From: an uncultured Selenomonadales bacterium
Lineage (GTDB): Bacteria; Bacillota; Negativicutes; Selenomonadales; Selenomonadaceae
Length of the DNA: 63,415 bases
Direction of reading: 5' to 3'
NCBI GenBank assembly: GCA_937877565.1
Contig: CALFJB010000085.1
Location: 1-63,415 of the forward strand
Below, piece after piece: positions 49,219-60,700 of this stretch. A program made the position numbers and the translations under genes. The notes beneath the pieces were generated by a model that saw nothing but the letters and a program-made list of their open reading frames with translations, did no database searches and had not been told where the DNA came from. The stretch's first letter is position 1. Each line of letters begins with the position of its first letter.

Positions 49219-49248
49219 TTGCAAGTTTGAAATGAAATGTGCTAAAAT
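49219..49248 (+). promoter_or_regulatory. Promoter of fba
   Basis: TTGCAA, 18-bp spacer, TAAAAT. The short leader holds the hairpin TTAGGAGC-gaaa-aGCTCTAA (49260-49280). Confidence 0.65.
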
Positions 49249-49311
49249 AGCCGCGTAGGTTAGGAGCGAAAAGCTCTAAGAAATTCGGTAAATTTTTAGG
49301 AGGAATGTGAA

Positions 49312-50310
49312 ATGCCTTTAATTAAAACAACTGCGATGTTCAAAAAAGCTTATGACGGACAATTTGCTATTGGCGCGTTCAACGTCAACAACATGGAAAT
49401 TGTACAAGGTATTACAAGCGCGGCGGCTGAACTCAATTCGCCGGTTATTCTTCAATGCTCCGCAGGCGCAAGAAAATATGCTAACTCCCGCTATTTGGTA
49501 CACCTTGTAAAAGCAGCTCTCGAAGTCAGCGATATTCCGATTGCATTGCATTTGGATCACGGTCCCGACTACGCAACTTGCAAATCTTGTATCGACGACG
49601 GCTTTACTTCCGTTATGTTTGACGGTTCCCACTACTCCTTCCAAGAAAACATTGAAAAAACTAAAGAAGTTGTAGAATATGCACACGCTCATAACGTTGT
49701 TGTAGAGGCTGAACTTGGACAACTCGCAGGCGTCGAAGATGATGTCAACGTTTCCGCTGAAAATGCACATTACACAAAACCTGAAGAAGTTGAAGAATTT
49801 GTAAGCAAGACAGGTTGCGACTCTTTGGCTATTGCTATTGGTACAAGTCACGGCGCATTCAAATTTAAACCTGAACAATGCACACGTAACCCTGAAACAG
49901 GCGTTCTTGAACCGCCTTCCCTTCGTTTCGACGTTCTTGCTGAAATTGAAAAGAAAATCCCGGGCTTCCCGATTGTTCTTCACGGCGCATCTTCAGTTAT
50001 TCCAAAATATGTAAAAATTATCAACGAAAACGGCGGCAAACTCGATGACGCTATTGGTATTCCTGAAGACCAACTCCGCAAAGCGGCTAAATCTGCAGTC
50101 TGCAAGATTAACATTGACTCCGACCTCCGCCTTGCTATGACAGCCGGTATTCGTGAACACTTTATGGCTCATCCGGAACATTTTGATCCTCGTCAATACA
50201 TTGCTCCGGGTCGTGACTACATCAAAGAATTGGTTATGCACAAAATTAAAACCGTTCTCGGTTCTGAAAACAGTGCTGCGGGTATTATGGAACTCGTCAA
50301 CCAATACTAA
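49312..50310 (+). CDS. fba: Class II fructose-bisphosphate aldolase
   Basis: 332 residues; AGGAGG 8 bases before ATG. Zinc ligands are seen in LHLDHGPDY (~residue 83) and VEAELGQLAGVED (~135), with the catalytic loop and later ligands in GTSHGAFKFKP and VLHGASSVIP. It splits fructose 1,6-bisphosphate in glycolysis. Codon choice is more biased than in neighbours, fitting high expression. Single gene with its own promoter and terminator. Confidence 0.95.
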   Translation: MPLIKTTAMFKKAYDGQFAIGAFNVNNMEIVQGITSAAAELNSPVILQCSAGARKYANSRYLVHLVKAALEVSDIPIALHLDHGPDYATCKSCIDDGFTSVMFDGSHYSFQENIEKTKEVVEYAHAHNVVVEAELGQLAGVEDDVNVSAENAHYTKPEEVEEFVSKTGCDSLAIAIGTSHGAFKFKPEQCTRNPETGVLEPPSLRFDVLAEIEKKIPGFPIVLHGASSVIPKYVKIINENGGKLDDAIGIPEDQLRKAAKSAVCKINIDSDLRLAMTAGIREHFMAHPEHFDPRQYIAPGRDYIKELVMHKIKTVLGSENSAAGIMELVNQY

Positions 50311-50343
50311 TTTGAAATTTAGCCCTACAAAGGGTACAAATAA

Positions 50344-50374
50344 AAATCCTCGTCAAACGCGGCGGGGATTTTTT
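50344..50374 (+). terminator. Terminator of fba
   Basis: AATCCTCG facing CGGGGATT followed by TTTTT. Confidence 0.8.
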
Positions 50375-50422
50375 GGTTGCGGGAAATTATTTTTATGATA
50401 AAATCATTTTGGAGGTGATTTG

Positions 50423-50713
50423 ATGGGAAGTACTATTCTTAAGCGCGGAATGAAACTTACAGAAGAAGAAATTGCGGAACTTTGTGCCAATGCGCCAAGC
50501 GACGACGAAATAGATTTTAGCGACATTCCGCCAACTACAGACGAGGAATTTAAAAGAATGTTTAGGGCAAATCCAAAAACGCCTGAACAGTGGGAACAAT
50601 TTCATAAATATTGCCCGCTGAAACATCAAGAACGCTTGAAAAAAATGCGCGAAGCGTTGGGACAAACTATTTCTGAACCGCCTGAACATTTAAAAAATCT
50701 CGTAATTTGGTAA
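50423..50713 (+). CDS. BrnA-like protein, possible orphan antitoxin
   Basis: 96 residues, ATG with GGAGGT 7 bases upstream. It contains DDEIDFSDIPPTTDEEFKRM, nearly the same as DDEIDYSDIPPLTDEELARM in the BrnA at 51081. Upstream it has an antitoxin-like N-terminus (ILKRGMKLTEEEIAELCANAP) and downstream a Pro/His-containing helix region. It precedes brnT by 85 bases. Either a second antitoxin or a remnant of another pair; no toxin of its own is seen. Confidence 0.65.
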   Translation: MGSTILKRGMKLTEEEIAELCANAPSDDEIDFSDIPPTTDEEFKRMFRANPKTPEQWEQFHKYCPLKHQERLKKMREALGQTISEPPEHLKNLVIW

Positions 50714-50797
50714 AAAATTTCCGGTTGAATTGGCTGGAGTTTTTTTATTGCAGGAAAAAATTTTTGATTGTTGAAAATAATTTCTGGAGTGATGAAT

Positions 50798-51100
50798 TTG
50801 AATGTAGATTATGAACTTGGCGAATATAAATTTGAATGGGATTCTGAAAAAGCAAAAATTAACTTGAAAAAACACAAGGTGGCTTTTGAAGAAGCAGCAC
50901 GAATTTTTCTTGATGATTATAGAATTGATGATTATGATGAATTGCACAGCGATGACGAAGAAAGAGTTAAAACTGTTGGATTTGTGAGAAATGTTTTAGC
51001 CGTGATTTACACAGAACGCGGCGAAAAAAACAGAATTATTTCAGCACGTCGTGCAAATAAAAGAGAGGAGACTACATATTATGCCCAATTCTACGACTAA
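50798..51100 (+). CDS. brnT: BrnT family ribonuclease toxin
   Basis: 100 residues from a TTG with GGAG 8 bases upstream (ATG at 50792 is only 2 bases from it). It has the BrnT hallmark FEWDSEKAKINLKKHKVAFEEAARIF, then GFVRNVLAVIYTERGEKNRIISARRANKREE. BrnT has a RelE-like fold and cuts RNA; BrnA binds and represses it. The gene overlaps brnA by 20 nt, the normal order toxin then antitoxin. Confidence 0.9.
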   Translation: MNVDYELGEYKFEWDSEKAKINLKKHKVAFEEAARIFLDDYRIDDYDELHSDDEERVKTVGFVRNVLAVIYTERGEKNRIISARRANKREETTYYAQFYD

Positions 51101-51266
51101 AGAAATACCTCCGCTCACTAAGGAGCAAATTAGAAGACTTTACGAACTTTCCAAAATGACTGATGATGAAATTGATTACAGCGATATTCCGCCACTTACT
51201 GACGAAGAACTTGCAAGAATGAAACCTTCTCGACTTCGCAAGAAAAATCTAAAAGTTGCAAGTTGA
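51081..51266 (+). CDS. brnA: BrnA family antitoxin
   Basis: 61 residues, ATG with GAGGAG 9 bases upstream inside brnT. Residues 26-47 read MTDDEIDYSDIPPLTDEEL, the conserved BrnA segment, then a short basic tail. It is shorter than typical BrnA, whose C-terminal ribbon-helix-helix DNA-binding part seems to be missing, so autoregulation may be reduced or supplied by the protein at 50423 (inference). Confidence 0.82.
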   Translation: MPNSTTKEIPPLTKEQIRRLYELSKMTDDEIDYSDIPPLTDEELARMKPSRLRKKNLKVAS

Positions 51267-51270
51267 AGAA

Positions 51271-51306
51271 AAGACGCGGCTAAAGTAAAATTTAGCAACG
51301 TCTTTT
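51271..51306 (+). terminator. Terminator after brnTA
   Basis: AAGACG-CGG-CTAAA ... TTTAG-CAA-CGTCTT followed by TTTT. Confidence 0.75.
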
Positions 51307-51323
51307 TTAATTGGAGTGATTTT

Positions 51324-54300
51324 ATGGGCTGGACTAAGCAACAGCAAAACGCCATTGAAAACCGAAATAATAATTTACTTGTAGCCGCCGCCGCCGGTAG
51401 CGGCAAAACTGCGGTACTCGTTGAAAGAATCATTCAGCTTGTTACCGAAGAAAATTTTGACGTGGATAAAATGTTAATCGTAACTTTCACGAACGCCGCC
51501 GCCGCTGAAATGAAAAATCGTATCCACAAAAAAATCAATGAAAAAATTTCAACAGTGGCAGATACTGAACTGATTGAAAAGTTGGAACGTCAAAATATTT
51601 TAATAAGTGGCGCGTCAATTATGACTATTCACGCTTTTTGCTTGTCAGTTTTACGCCGCCATTTCGCAAAAATAAATCTTGATCCGCGTTTTCGTGAGGC
51701 GGACGAACACGAACTGAAAATTTTGAAACAGGAAGTTATCGAAGATTTATTTGAAAAAAAGTACGCCGAAAACAACGCCGCCTTTATAAAATTTACAGAT
51801 GAATTTGGCGGCAACGTGCAAGGCGATTCAGAATTACACGAACTAATTATAAAACTGCATGAATTTTCACAGAGTCGCCCGTATCCTCAAAAGTGGCTTA
51901 AATCTTTGGTTGAAGTTTATGAAAATCCTGCAACTTTCAAACTTGAGGACGGTACAAATTGGCTTGATGCCGTTAAAAATTTTGCAATGACTCAAGCCAA
52001 ATTAACTATAAATTATTCTCGCGCAGATTGTCAAAAAGCTAAAAAAATTGTTGATGAAATTTTGCAGACTAAAAAAATCGCCGTTGCATTACAGAATTTT
52101 GAAGACGACAATAAAATTTTATGGCGACTTGAAAAGGCGGCTGATAATTGGGACAAATTTTTTGAAATTCTGCAGGAAGTTAAATTTTCGACTTTCAGCG
52201 GCGGCAGAAAACTTCCACCTGATGTTGAGGCGCAGAAAAATTATATTAAAACTATTCGTGACGGCTACAAAGATAAAATCTTAAACCTGCGCGAAAAAAT
52301 TGTTACTGCTCCAACTGCTGAAATTATTTCTGAAATGCAGAATTTGGCTGACTCCGTGCGCCAACTTGTACAAGTTACCATTGACTTTGATAACGCCTTC
52401 GCCGCCGCCAAACGCGACAAAAATATTATTGATTTCGGCGATATGGAACATTTGGCACTGAAAATTTTGAATGAAAATCCCGCCGCCGCCGAATCCTACC
52501 AAAACAAATTTAAAATCGTGATGGTTGACGAATACCAAGACACCAACGGCGTACAAGAGGAAATTATCAGCAAAATTGTCAGCCCGCAGAATTTTTTTGC
52601 AGTTGGCGACGTGAAACAGTCAATTTACAGATTCAGGAACGCCGACCCTACAATTTTTTTGGACAAGTACAAAAATTATCCAACTGCCGAAAATTGCGAA
52701 CGTATCGACCTTTCAACAAATTTTCGCTCCCGCAGTCAAATTCTCGACGCCGTTAATTTTGTTTTTGAAAATCTGATGACTGAAGAAAAAGCCGAAATTA
52801 ACTACGACGAAGACGCACGCCTAAATTTGGGCGCAAATTTCGCTGCCGGTAAAAATATTTTCGACGAAAAAGCCGCGCTGTCAATTATCAATCTGAATAA
52901 AAATATTTCTACTGATGAAGACGACGACGCGCCGGAATTTGACAAATTAGAAATTGAAATTCAGCTTATAGCAGACAAAATTAACTCAATGCGTCGCGCA
53001 GGTTTTCAAGTTTGGGACAAAGATTTAAACGCCTACCGCCCGCTTGAATTTAGCGACGTTGTAATTTTGTTTCGTTCGATTGACAGAGCCGCCGCCCAAA
53101 TTGTCGAAGTCCTGCAAAAAAATTCCATTCCCGCCTACGCCGCAGACAAAGACGGCTATTTTAAAGCTACTGAAATTCAAACGATTTTAAGTCTGTTGAA
53201 AATTTTGGACAACGCACGGCAGGATATACCTTTGGCAACGGTTTTAATCAGTCCCATTGGCGGTTTTTCGACTGAAGACTTGGCGAAACTTCGTATTAGC
53301 GATAGAAATTCTGAACTGTTCGATTTAATTTGTACTGATATAAAATTTTTGCCGTTTTTGCAGAAAATCAATCGTTGGAGAGAAATTGCGCGACAAGTCA
53401 GCGTTCCCGAACTTTTAAATATTATTTACCGTGAAAGCGGCTACTATGACCACTGCGCGAAGTTTGGCAGAATTGCACAGGCAAATTTGAGAATGTTAAT
53501 CGACCGCGCCGCCGCCTACGAAAAAACCGCCTTCAGAGGTTTAAGCCGTTTCATTCAGTTTATCAAGCGAATTAAGGAACTCGGCAACGATTTAGCCGCC
53601 GCCCGCACTTTAAGCGAATCTGAAAACGTCGTGCGCGTTATGACAATTCATAAAAGTAAAGGCTTGGAATTTCCAGTTGTATTTGTTGCAGGATTGGGCA
53701 AAAAATTTAATCTGCAAGACCTGCGCGAAAATGTCATTGCTCACAGAAATTTTGGTATTGGAATTTACAACACGATTGGAAATGTTAAAGTTTCGACTTT
53801 CGCAAGAAAAATTATCGCCGAAAAAGTCAAGGCTGAAACTTTGGCTGAAGAATTGAGAATTTTATATGTTGCAATGACACGTTCCAAAGAAAAACTTTTT
53901 TTGAGCGGCACTGTCAACGACGAAAAATCTTTGAATAAAACTTCAGATAAAATTAATTGCCCGCTGGATTGGCTTTTATCGTTGGAAAATCTTGACAGCG
54001 TTTTTGATTTTGAAATTTTGGATGCAAGCGAAATTCAAATTGCCGAAAAAGATATTGTTGAAACTGCCAAAGAAAAAATCGATATAAAAATTGAGAAAGT
54101 ACCTCCACTTGAAAATATTCCTGCGAAATTGTCTGTTACCGAAATTAAACGCCGCGTTAATAATGATATAGAATTTGACAATTCCACGCCTAAAAATTAT
54201 ACTTTTCAACGCCCAGATTTTCTTCAGGAAAAAAATATTTCCGGCGCAGAATTTGGGACGATTATGCACAGTGTTATGCAACATTTGGATTTTACCGGCG

Positions 54301-54758
54301 ATTTAACGAGCGCAGGTATTTTGAAACAGATTGATAAACTTGTAAAAGCTCAAATTATCAATCCCGAACATCAGAAAATTGTTTCGCGCAGGGCTGAAAG
54401 TATTGCCAATTTTTTTAGTAGCGAAATTGGGCAAAAAGTTACCCACGCGCAGGAAGTTTATCGAGAATTGCCTTTCAGTTTTTTTGTTGACGCTAAAAGT
54501 ACAAAAATTTTTGACAGTAACGAAAAAATTTTGGTGCAAGGTATTATCGATTTAATTTTTAAATTTAACGGGAGGTGGTATCTCGTCGATTACAAAACTG
54601 ACAGAAATAACAGCGATGAACATTTTCAAAAAGAATATCACGAACAAATTAAATATTACGTTAAAGCTGTTGAAACTGTTACAAAAATAAAAATCGACGA
54701 ACAATATTTGTATTTGCTAGGCGCAGGCAGATTCATTAAAGTTAGTATTAATTTTTAG
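51324..54758 (+). CDS. addA: ATP-dependent helicase/nuclease subunit AddA
   Basis: 1144 residues. UvrD-type helicase: Walker A VAAAAGSGKTAVLVERI (~residue 20), TFTNAAAAEM, Walker B VMVDEYQDTN (~400), GDVKQSIYRFRNADP (~430), VRVMTIHKSKGLEFPVVF (~770) and LYVAMTRSKEKL (~850). The C-terminal RecB-type nuclease is seen in GIIDLIFKFNGRWYLVDYKTD (~1080-1100). AddAB repairs double-strand breaks; addB, normally just upstream, is not in the window. The next gene starts 15 bases downstream. Confidence 0.94.
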   Translation: MGWTKQQQNAIENRNNNLLVAAAAGSGKTAVLVERIIQLVTEENFDVDKMLIVTFTNAAAAEMKNRIHKKINEKISTVADTELIEKLERQNILISGASIMTIHAFCLSVLRRHFAKINLDPRFREADEHELKILKQEVIEDLFEKKYAENNAAFIKFTDEFGGNVQGDSELHELIIKLHEFSQSRPYPQKWLKSLVEVYENPATFKLEDGTNWLDAVKNFAMTQAKLTINYSRADCQKAKKIVDEILQTKKIAVALQNFEDDNKILWRLEKAADNWDKFFEILQEVKFSTFSGGRKLPPDVEAQKNYIKTIRDGYKDKILNLREKIVTAPTAEIISEMQNLADSVRQLVQVTIDFDNAFAAAKRDKNIIDFGDMEHLALKILNENPAAAESYQNKFKIVMVDEYQDTNGVQEEIISKIVSPQNFFAVGDVKQSIYRFRNADPTIFLDKYKNYPTAENCERIDLSTNFRSRSQILDAVNFVFENLMTEEKAEINYDEDARLNLGANFAAGKNIFDEKAALSIINLNKNISTDEDDDAPEFDKLEIEIQLIADKINSMRRAGFQVWDKDLNAYRPLEFSDVVILFRSIDRAAAQIVEVLQKNSIPAYAADKDGYFKATEIQTILSLLKILDNARQDIPLATVLISPIGGFSTEDLAKLRISDRNSELFDLICTDIKFLPFLQKINRWREIARQVSVPELLNIIYRESGYYDHCAKFGRIAQANLRMLIDRAAAYEKTAFRGLSRFIQFIKRIKELGNDLAAARTLSESENVVRVMTIHKSKGLEFPVVFVAGLGKKFNLQDLRENVIAHRNFGIGIYNTIGNVKVSTFARKIIAEKVKAETLAEELRILYVAMTRSKEKLFLSGTVNDEKSLNKTSDKINCPLDWLLSLENLDSVFDFEILDASEIQIAEKDIVETAKEKIDIKIEKVPPLENIPAKLSVTEIKRRVNNDIEFDNSTPKNYTFQRPDFLQEKNISGAEFGTIMHSVMQHLDFTGDLTSAGILKQIDKLVKAQIINPEHQKIVSRRAESIANFFSSEIGQKVTHAQEVYRELPFSFFVDAKSTKIFDSNEKILVQGIIDLIFKFNGRWYLVDYKTDRNNSDEHFQKEYHEQIKYYVKAVETVTKIKIDEQYLYLLGAGRFIKVSINF

Positions 54759-54773
54759 AGAGGTGTTTGTTTT

Positions 54774-57700
54774 ATGGAAACTTTAATTTTTGATTTGCAA
54801 CTTTTTGACGGCGAAGAAGGCGGCGAAGGTGGCGGCGGTACTCCTCCTGAAGGTGGCGGCGGCGAAGGCGGTACACCTCCTGAAGGCGGCGGTGGCGAAG
54901 GCGGTACACCTCCTGAAGGTGGCGGCGGCGAAGGCGGCGGCGGTTCTTCAAGTTCAGTTTCTTGGAACGGCGCAACTGTGTATACTTCAGCTACAGTTAC
55001 AAGCGCACAAACTTATACTTCATCAAATGCAGATGAAAACGCGGTTTTAATTTCTACAACTTCAAATGTACAAGTAACTTTGAACAATGCAACCGTTACG
55101 AAAACCGGCGGCGAATCTGCAGGCGATAATTATTCTTTTTATGGAATAAATTCAGCCGTTATGTGTATGGGCGGCGGTACAACTTCGATTGTTGGCGGCA
55201 CTGTCTCAACTTCGGCGGCGGGCGCAAACGGTATTTTCTCATACGGCGCAAATAACGGCACTACCAACGCAACCGGCGACGGTACAACCGTTTATATCAA
55301 AGACGTTGAAATTACAACGACGGCGCAAGGTAGCGGCGGTATTATGACGACTTACGGCGGCACAACCTACGCTTCAGATTTGACAATTACAACAAGCGGC
55401 GGCTCGTCTGCTCCAATTCGTACTGATAGAGGCGGCGGCTGGGTTTATGTCAACGGCGGAACTTACACTTCAAGCGGCTTAGGTTCTCCTGCAATTTATT
55501 CAACTGCTGCCGTAAATGTTAGCGATGCAACTTTAACTTCAACTCAATCTGAAGGCGTCTGCATTGAGGGCGCAGGCTCAATCAATTTAACTGATTGTGA
55601 TTTAACTGCAAATAACACCGCAACCAACGGCAACGCCACTTTTTATGATTCAATTATGATTTATCAAAGTCAAAGTGGCGACGCCTCCGACGGTACAAGC
55701 GTTTTCACAATGACCGGCGGCAGTCTTACAAGTAAAAATGGGCACGTCTTCCACGTCACAAATACAACCGCCACTATCAATCTTAACGGCGTTACAATCA
55801 ACAATTCTGACAGCGAAGGAATTTTACTTTCAGTTTGTGATGACGGCTGGACTGGAGCAGATAATATCGCCACGCTTAACGCTACAGATCAAACTTTAAC
55901 AGGTACAATTTTAGTTGGCGACGATTCAACTTTAAATCTGAATTTAAGCGGCTCTTCAACTTTCACGGGAACTATCAGCGGCGATATTTCCAACGCGGCG
56001 GGTACTTCTGTTTCAAATTCCATTGGTACAGTTAATGTTACACTTGCTGATAATGCAAAATGGTATTTGACTGAAGACACTTACATTACCAATTTTGACG
56101 GCAACGCGGCTAACGTCATTTCAAACGGTTTTACACTTTATGAAGGCGGCGTTGAAGTTTCGGGAATTACTTCAGATGACGGTATTATTACAAATTCTAA
56201 CGATAATACTTTGATTAGCGGCACTGAATACGCTGACACGATTAACAACAGCGGCGATAACGTTTCAATCAGCGCGGGCGCGGGCGATGATTCTATTATA
56301 AGTTCCGGCGAAAGTGTTTATATCGAAGGCGGCGAAGGTAACGATACTATTGGAAATGGCGGACGTTACGGCACGATTGACGCGGGCGACGGTGACGATA
56401 ATATAATTAGCACTCGTCAAAGCTCGTCAATCAGCGGCGGCGCAGGTAATGATACTATTACAGCGATAGGCGCAAACGTTACAATAGATGGCGGCGCAGG
56501 CGACGATTCTATTTCAGCCACAGGTGATAATGTTACAATCGTTACAGGCTCAGGCAATGATTCTATTTCCGGCGTAAATTCTACAACAAATATTGTTGCC
56601 GAAAATACGCAATCAAGCCTTGACGGCGATAACGTTATTTTAACAACTGCAGACGGTACTGTAACGCTTATTGATGCCAAAAATCAAGCTTTCTACCTTA
56701 ACGGCGAAGAAACTGTATTTAGCGGCGACGGCGAAGGTATTAACAAGGAAAATAGCGTTTCTGATACCGTAGTTACCGGCACTGATTATAATGATAGTAT
56801 CAAAAATACGGCAAAAAATGTAACGATAAATACAAGCGCGGGCGATGATTCAATTTACAATTCCAGTGCAAATGTTTCAATCGACGCGGGTGCAGGCGCA
56901 GATACTATTACAAATCTTGGAGCCAATGTTTCAATCAATGCGGGCGATGGTGACGATTCAATTTCAAATTATGCGCAGAACGTTACAATCGTTACAGGCG
57001 CGGGCAATGATTCTATTTCCCGTATATATTCAACTACAAACATTGTTGCAGCAGTTTCTGAATCAAGCATTGACGGCAATAACGTTATTCTTACAACTGC
57101 AGACGGTTCAGTTACAATCGTTGACGGCAAGGATCAAACTTTCTTGTTAAACGGTGAAGAAACTGTTTTCAGCGGCGAAACTGAAACTACCAATACACTT
57201 GCTACTTATCTTGCAGATTTTATGTTGCATAAAACTGAAGCCGGTTATCCTGCAATGGCGGCTGTTGCTTTTCATCCTGACGAAGAAAATCCAGCCGCGC
57301 CGACAAATTATTATTCCAGTGAAACTTGGACTGCAACTTCAACAGATGATTTAACACTTTCAGCAGTTCATTATTCGCCGGAAAATCCAACGGGCAAATG
57401 GGTTATTCTTGTTCACGGCTATGGTAAAACCGGCGCGGCTATGAATGATTTTGCCGCTCCTTACCTCGCGCAGGGCTTAGACGTTTTAATAATTGACCAA
57501 CGCGCCGCCGGAAATTCTGAAGGCGAATGGTTGACAATGGGCGTTGCTGAAAGTGTTGATATTGCAGTTTGGACTCAAGAAATTGCCAAAACAAATGCTA
57601 ATGCTCAAATTACTTTGCACGGCGTTTCAATGGGCGCGGCTACCGTTATGTTGGCGGCGGCTCTTTCTCAAATTACAAATGTTACTGCAATGATCGAAGA

Positions 57701-60700
57701 CTGCGGCTACGGCAATGTTGCAAAGGTTTTAACTGATTTGCTGACGGCTTACGGTAGTGAATTCGGCATTACCGGCAATATTGAAGAATTGGCTGAAGAA
57801 ATATTTAAAGCGGGAGAAACTTTGACAGGTTACGACGTTTCGCAAGCCGCGCCTGAAAGTGTTATCGCGCAGGTTACAGTTCCTTCGCTTTTCATTCACG
57901 GCAACGCCGATACAGCAATTCCCGTTACCAACGCGCAAGCTTTGTACAATGCAAGCGGCGCAAGTGATAAAACTTTATTGACAATCGAAGGCGCAGGACA
58001 CGCAATGAGCGCAGTTGTTGATTCTGCAACTTATCTTAGTGCCGCCATGACTTTGATTAATAATTCAACTGAAGAAATTGGCGCGTCAATTAATTCAACT
58101 GTCGATAATAAAAATGTTCGCGGCACAATTTATGACGATAATATTAAAATTTTCGGCTACAATGACACAATCGACGCGGGCGCAGGTGCAGACAAAATTT
58201 CCGTGACAGGCGAAAATATTTCAATCGACGCGGGCGAAGGTAATAACACTGTCGAAATTTACAGCAGTTTTTATGACACGATTATTTCAGGTAGCGGCGA
58301 CGATTCTATTTCCGTCGGCAAAGGCGATCACTTAAGCATTTCAAGCGGCGAAGGTAAAGATTCAATTATTGGTACAGCGTTTGGAATTGAAGATGATGAC
58401 TGGAGCTTTGGCGGCTACGCTACAGTTGACGCGGGCGCGGGTAATGATTATATTGCGCCTTTCTATTCTGATAATTCTTCAATCAACGCGGGCGACGGCG
58501 ACGACACAATTATTAACAACGGCGCAAATACTACGATTGACGCGGGCGCAGGTAATGATTATATCGAAATTACAAACAACGCTACAGATAAATTTGAAAC
58601 CGCTATTATAAATGCAGGCGACGGCGCAGATACAATTTCAATTAGCGGCGAAAATACTACGATTGACGGCGGCGCGGGTAATGATTCTATTACTGCGATT
58701 GAGGCTGATAAAATTTCAATCAACGCGGGCGACGGCGATAACTACGTTTTCAACGCCTTTGCTTATTACGACGAAGACGGCAATTTTGTTTCAAAATATA
58801 CCTTCGACGAAAACGGAAATTTGGTTTCGAGAACCAATAAAAATTCCAAACAATCTACAGCCGCAACGATTGTTGGCGGAAGTGGCAACGATACACTCAT
58901 TAATCAAGGAATTGATAACGCTACAGTTGACGCGGGCGAAGGAAATAATTTTATTGGACTTTATCACAGCTACTACAATACAATCACGACCGGTAGCGGT
59001 AATGATTCTGTTGTTGTTGATAAGGGACATTATGTAAACGTTTCAACCGGCGCGGGCGATGATTCAATTATTGGACGTATCGGCACAGTTGAGGCGGACT
59101 CGTGGGCGTTTGGCGGTCATGCAACCATTGACGCGGGCGCGGGCAATGATTATATCGCTCCAATTTACAGTAATGATTCTTCGATTTACGGCGGCGACGG
59201 TAACGACACAATCATTAACAACGGTCAAAATACAACCATTGACGGCGGCGCAGGCGACGATTATATTAAACTTACAAATAATTACGAAAACACAACCAAA
59301 GATTATGAACCTCAAACAATTATCGCAAGCGCGGGCAATGATTCTATTTCCGGCGTAACTTCAAATACAAATATTGTTGCTAATGTTACAAATTCAACTT
59401 TAAGCGGCAACAACGTTATTTTGACGACGGCGGACGGAACTTTAACGCTCTTTGACGCTAAGGGACAAAACTTTTTCTTAAATGGTGATTCTACAGTTTA
59501 TGGAGGTAGTGACGGATTGGGTACAAAAACTATTTTAGCCGGTATGTCTGATGTAATTGACGGCGTAAAATATACCGCAGTTGACGACACGGCAATACTT
59601 AACTTAGATTCTGAAGGTAAAGTTACGGGAATTGCAAGCGGCAAAGTTGACGCCACAATTAATGAGGCTGAAACTACTCCTACTATTACGCTTGACGGTA
59701 CAACTGCATTTGATTTTTCTGCAACCGGCTCAACAACCGACGGACTTAATATAAAAGTTGGCAACCAGTCAATTAATTATATGGAAGGCAAAGTAAATTA
59801 TACTGCTGATAAAATTACATTTGCCGAAGGCGAATTAAAACTCAAGTCAACTGATTCAACTTTCTCAACAATTATGGGGACTATCGTTTTGACAGTACCT
59901 TCAAGCGGACTTGAAATTAATACCGGCTCCAAAAACTTTGAATTAAATTTGACAAATGAAATTGTTGCAACGTTTGCCGACGATTCATTATTGAGCGGTT
60001 CTTTGAAACTTTCAGGAAAAATTTCCCGCAACGGCGAAGATAAATCTGCAACTTTGTCTGAAGGCGCAAAATTAATTTCAGATCATCTTACAATAAAAGG
60101 TACTGAACTTGATTTGAATTTTGGAATTACCGCAAATAAAGAATCTGTACTTGCGATTGACGGTATGACGCTCATAGTTAAAGACGGTTCAGATTTAAAT
60201 ATTACAGGCACGTCTTTTGGAATTGAAGGCGATATGGCGGTTTCCGGCGGCGATTTTTCATTTGGTTTACTTTCTTTAATCCTCAATCAATCTTTGGACG
60301 ATTTAAAATTAAGTCCCGGCGCAACTCTCCAATTTACGCCGAAAAATTTAATTCCTATTACAATTACGGCTGCTGAAGATTCTGCTACTTCAATGTCGAT
60401 TAAAGATAAAATAATTTCTGTTACAACTTCAGACGATAAAGCAATTTCAATTAAATTTAGCGGCGTAGATGTCGGTACTTTGAATATTATCGGTACTGTT
60501 GCATTAGACACTGAAAACCAAACTATCACAATTAATAAAGATACAAAAGTTAAATTAATAACCGCGTCCGGCGTAACTTTTGACAGTGTTGCAAATGAAG
60601 ATGTCAAAGCCACACTTTCAGTTGACGAAACAACCGGCGCAATGACTTTGAAAACTTCAGACGGCGCATCACTGTTGCAAGCCGGAGCAAATGATACAAA

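Noticed and set aside
56845..59358. Several 60-140 codon frames in shifted frame within the giant gene
   Set aside because: They are low-complexity products of the repeats (Gln/Arg/Leu-rich) with no starts of their own; the continuous frame from 54774 explains the DNA.
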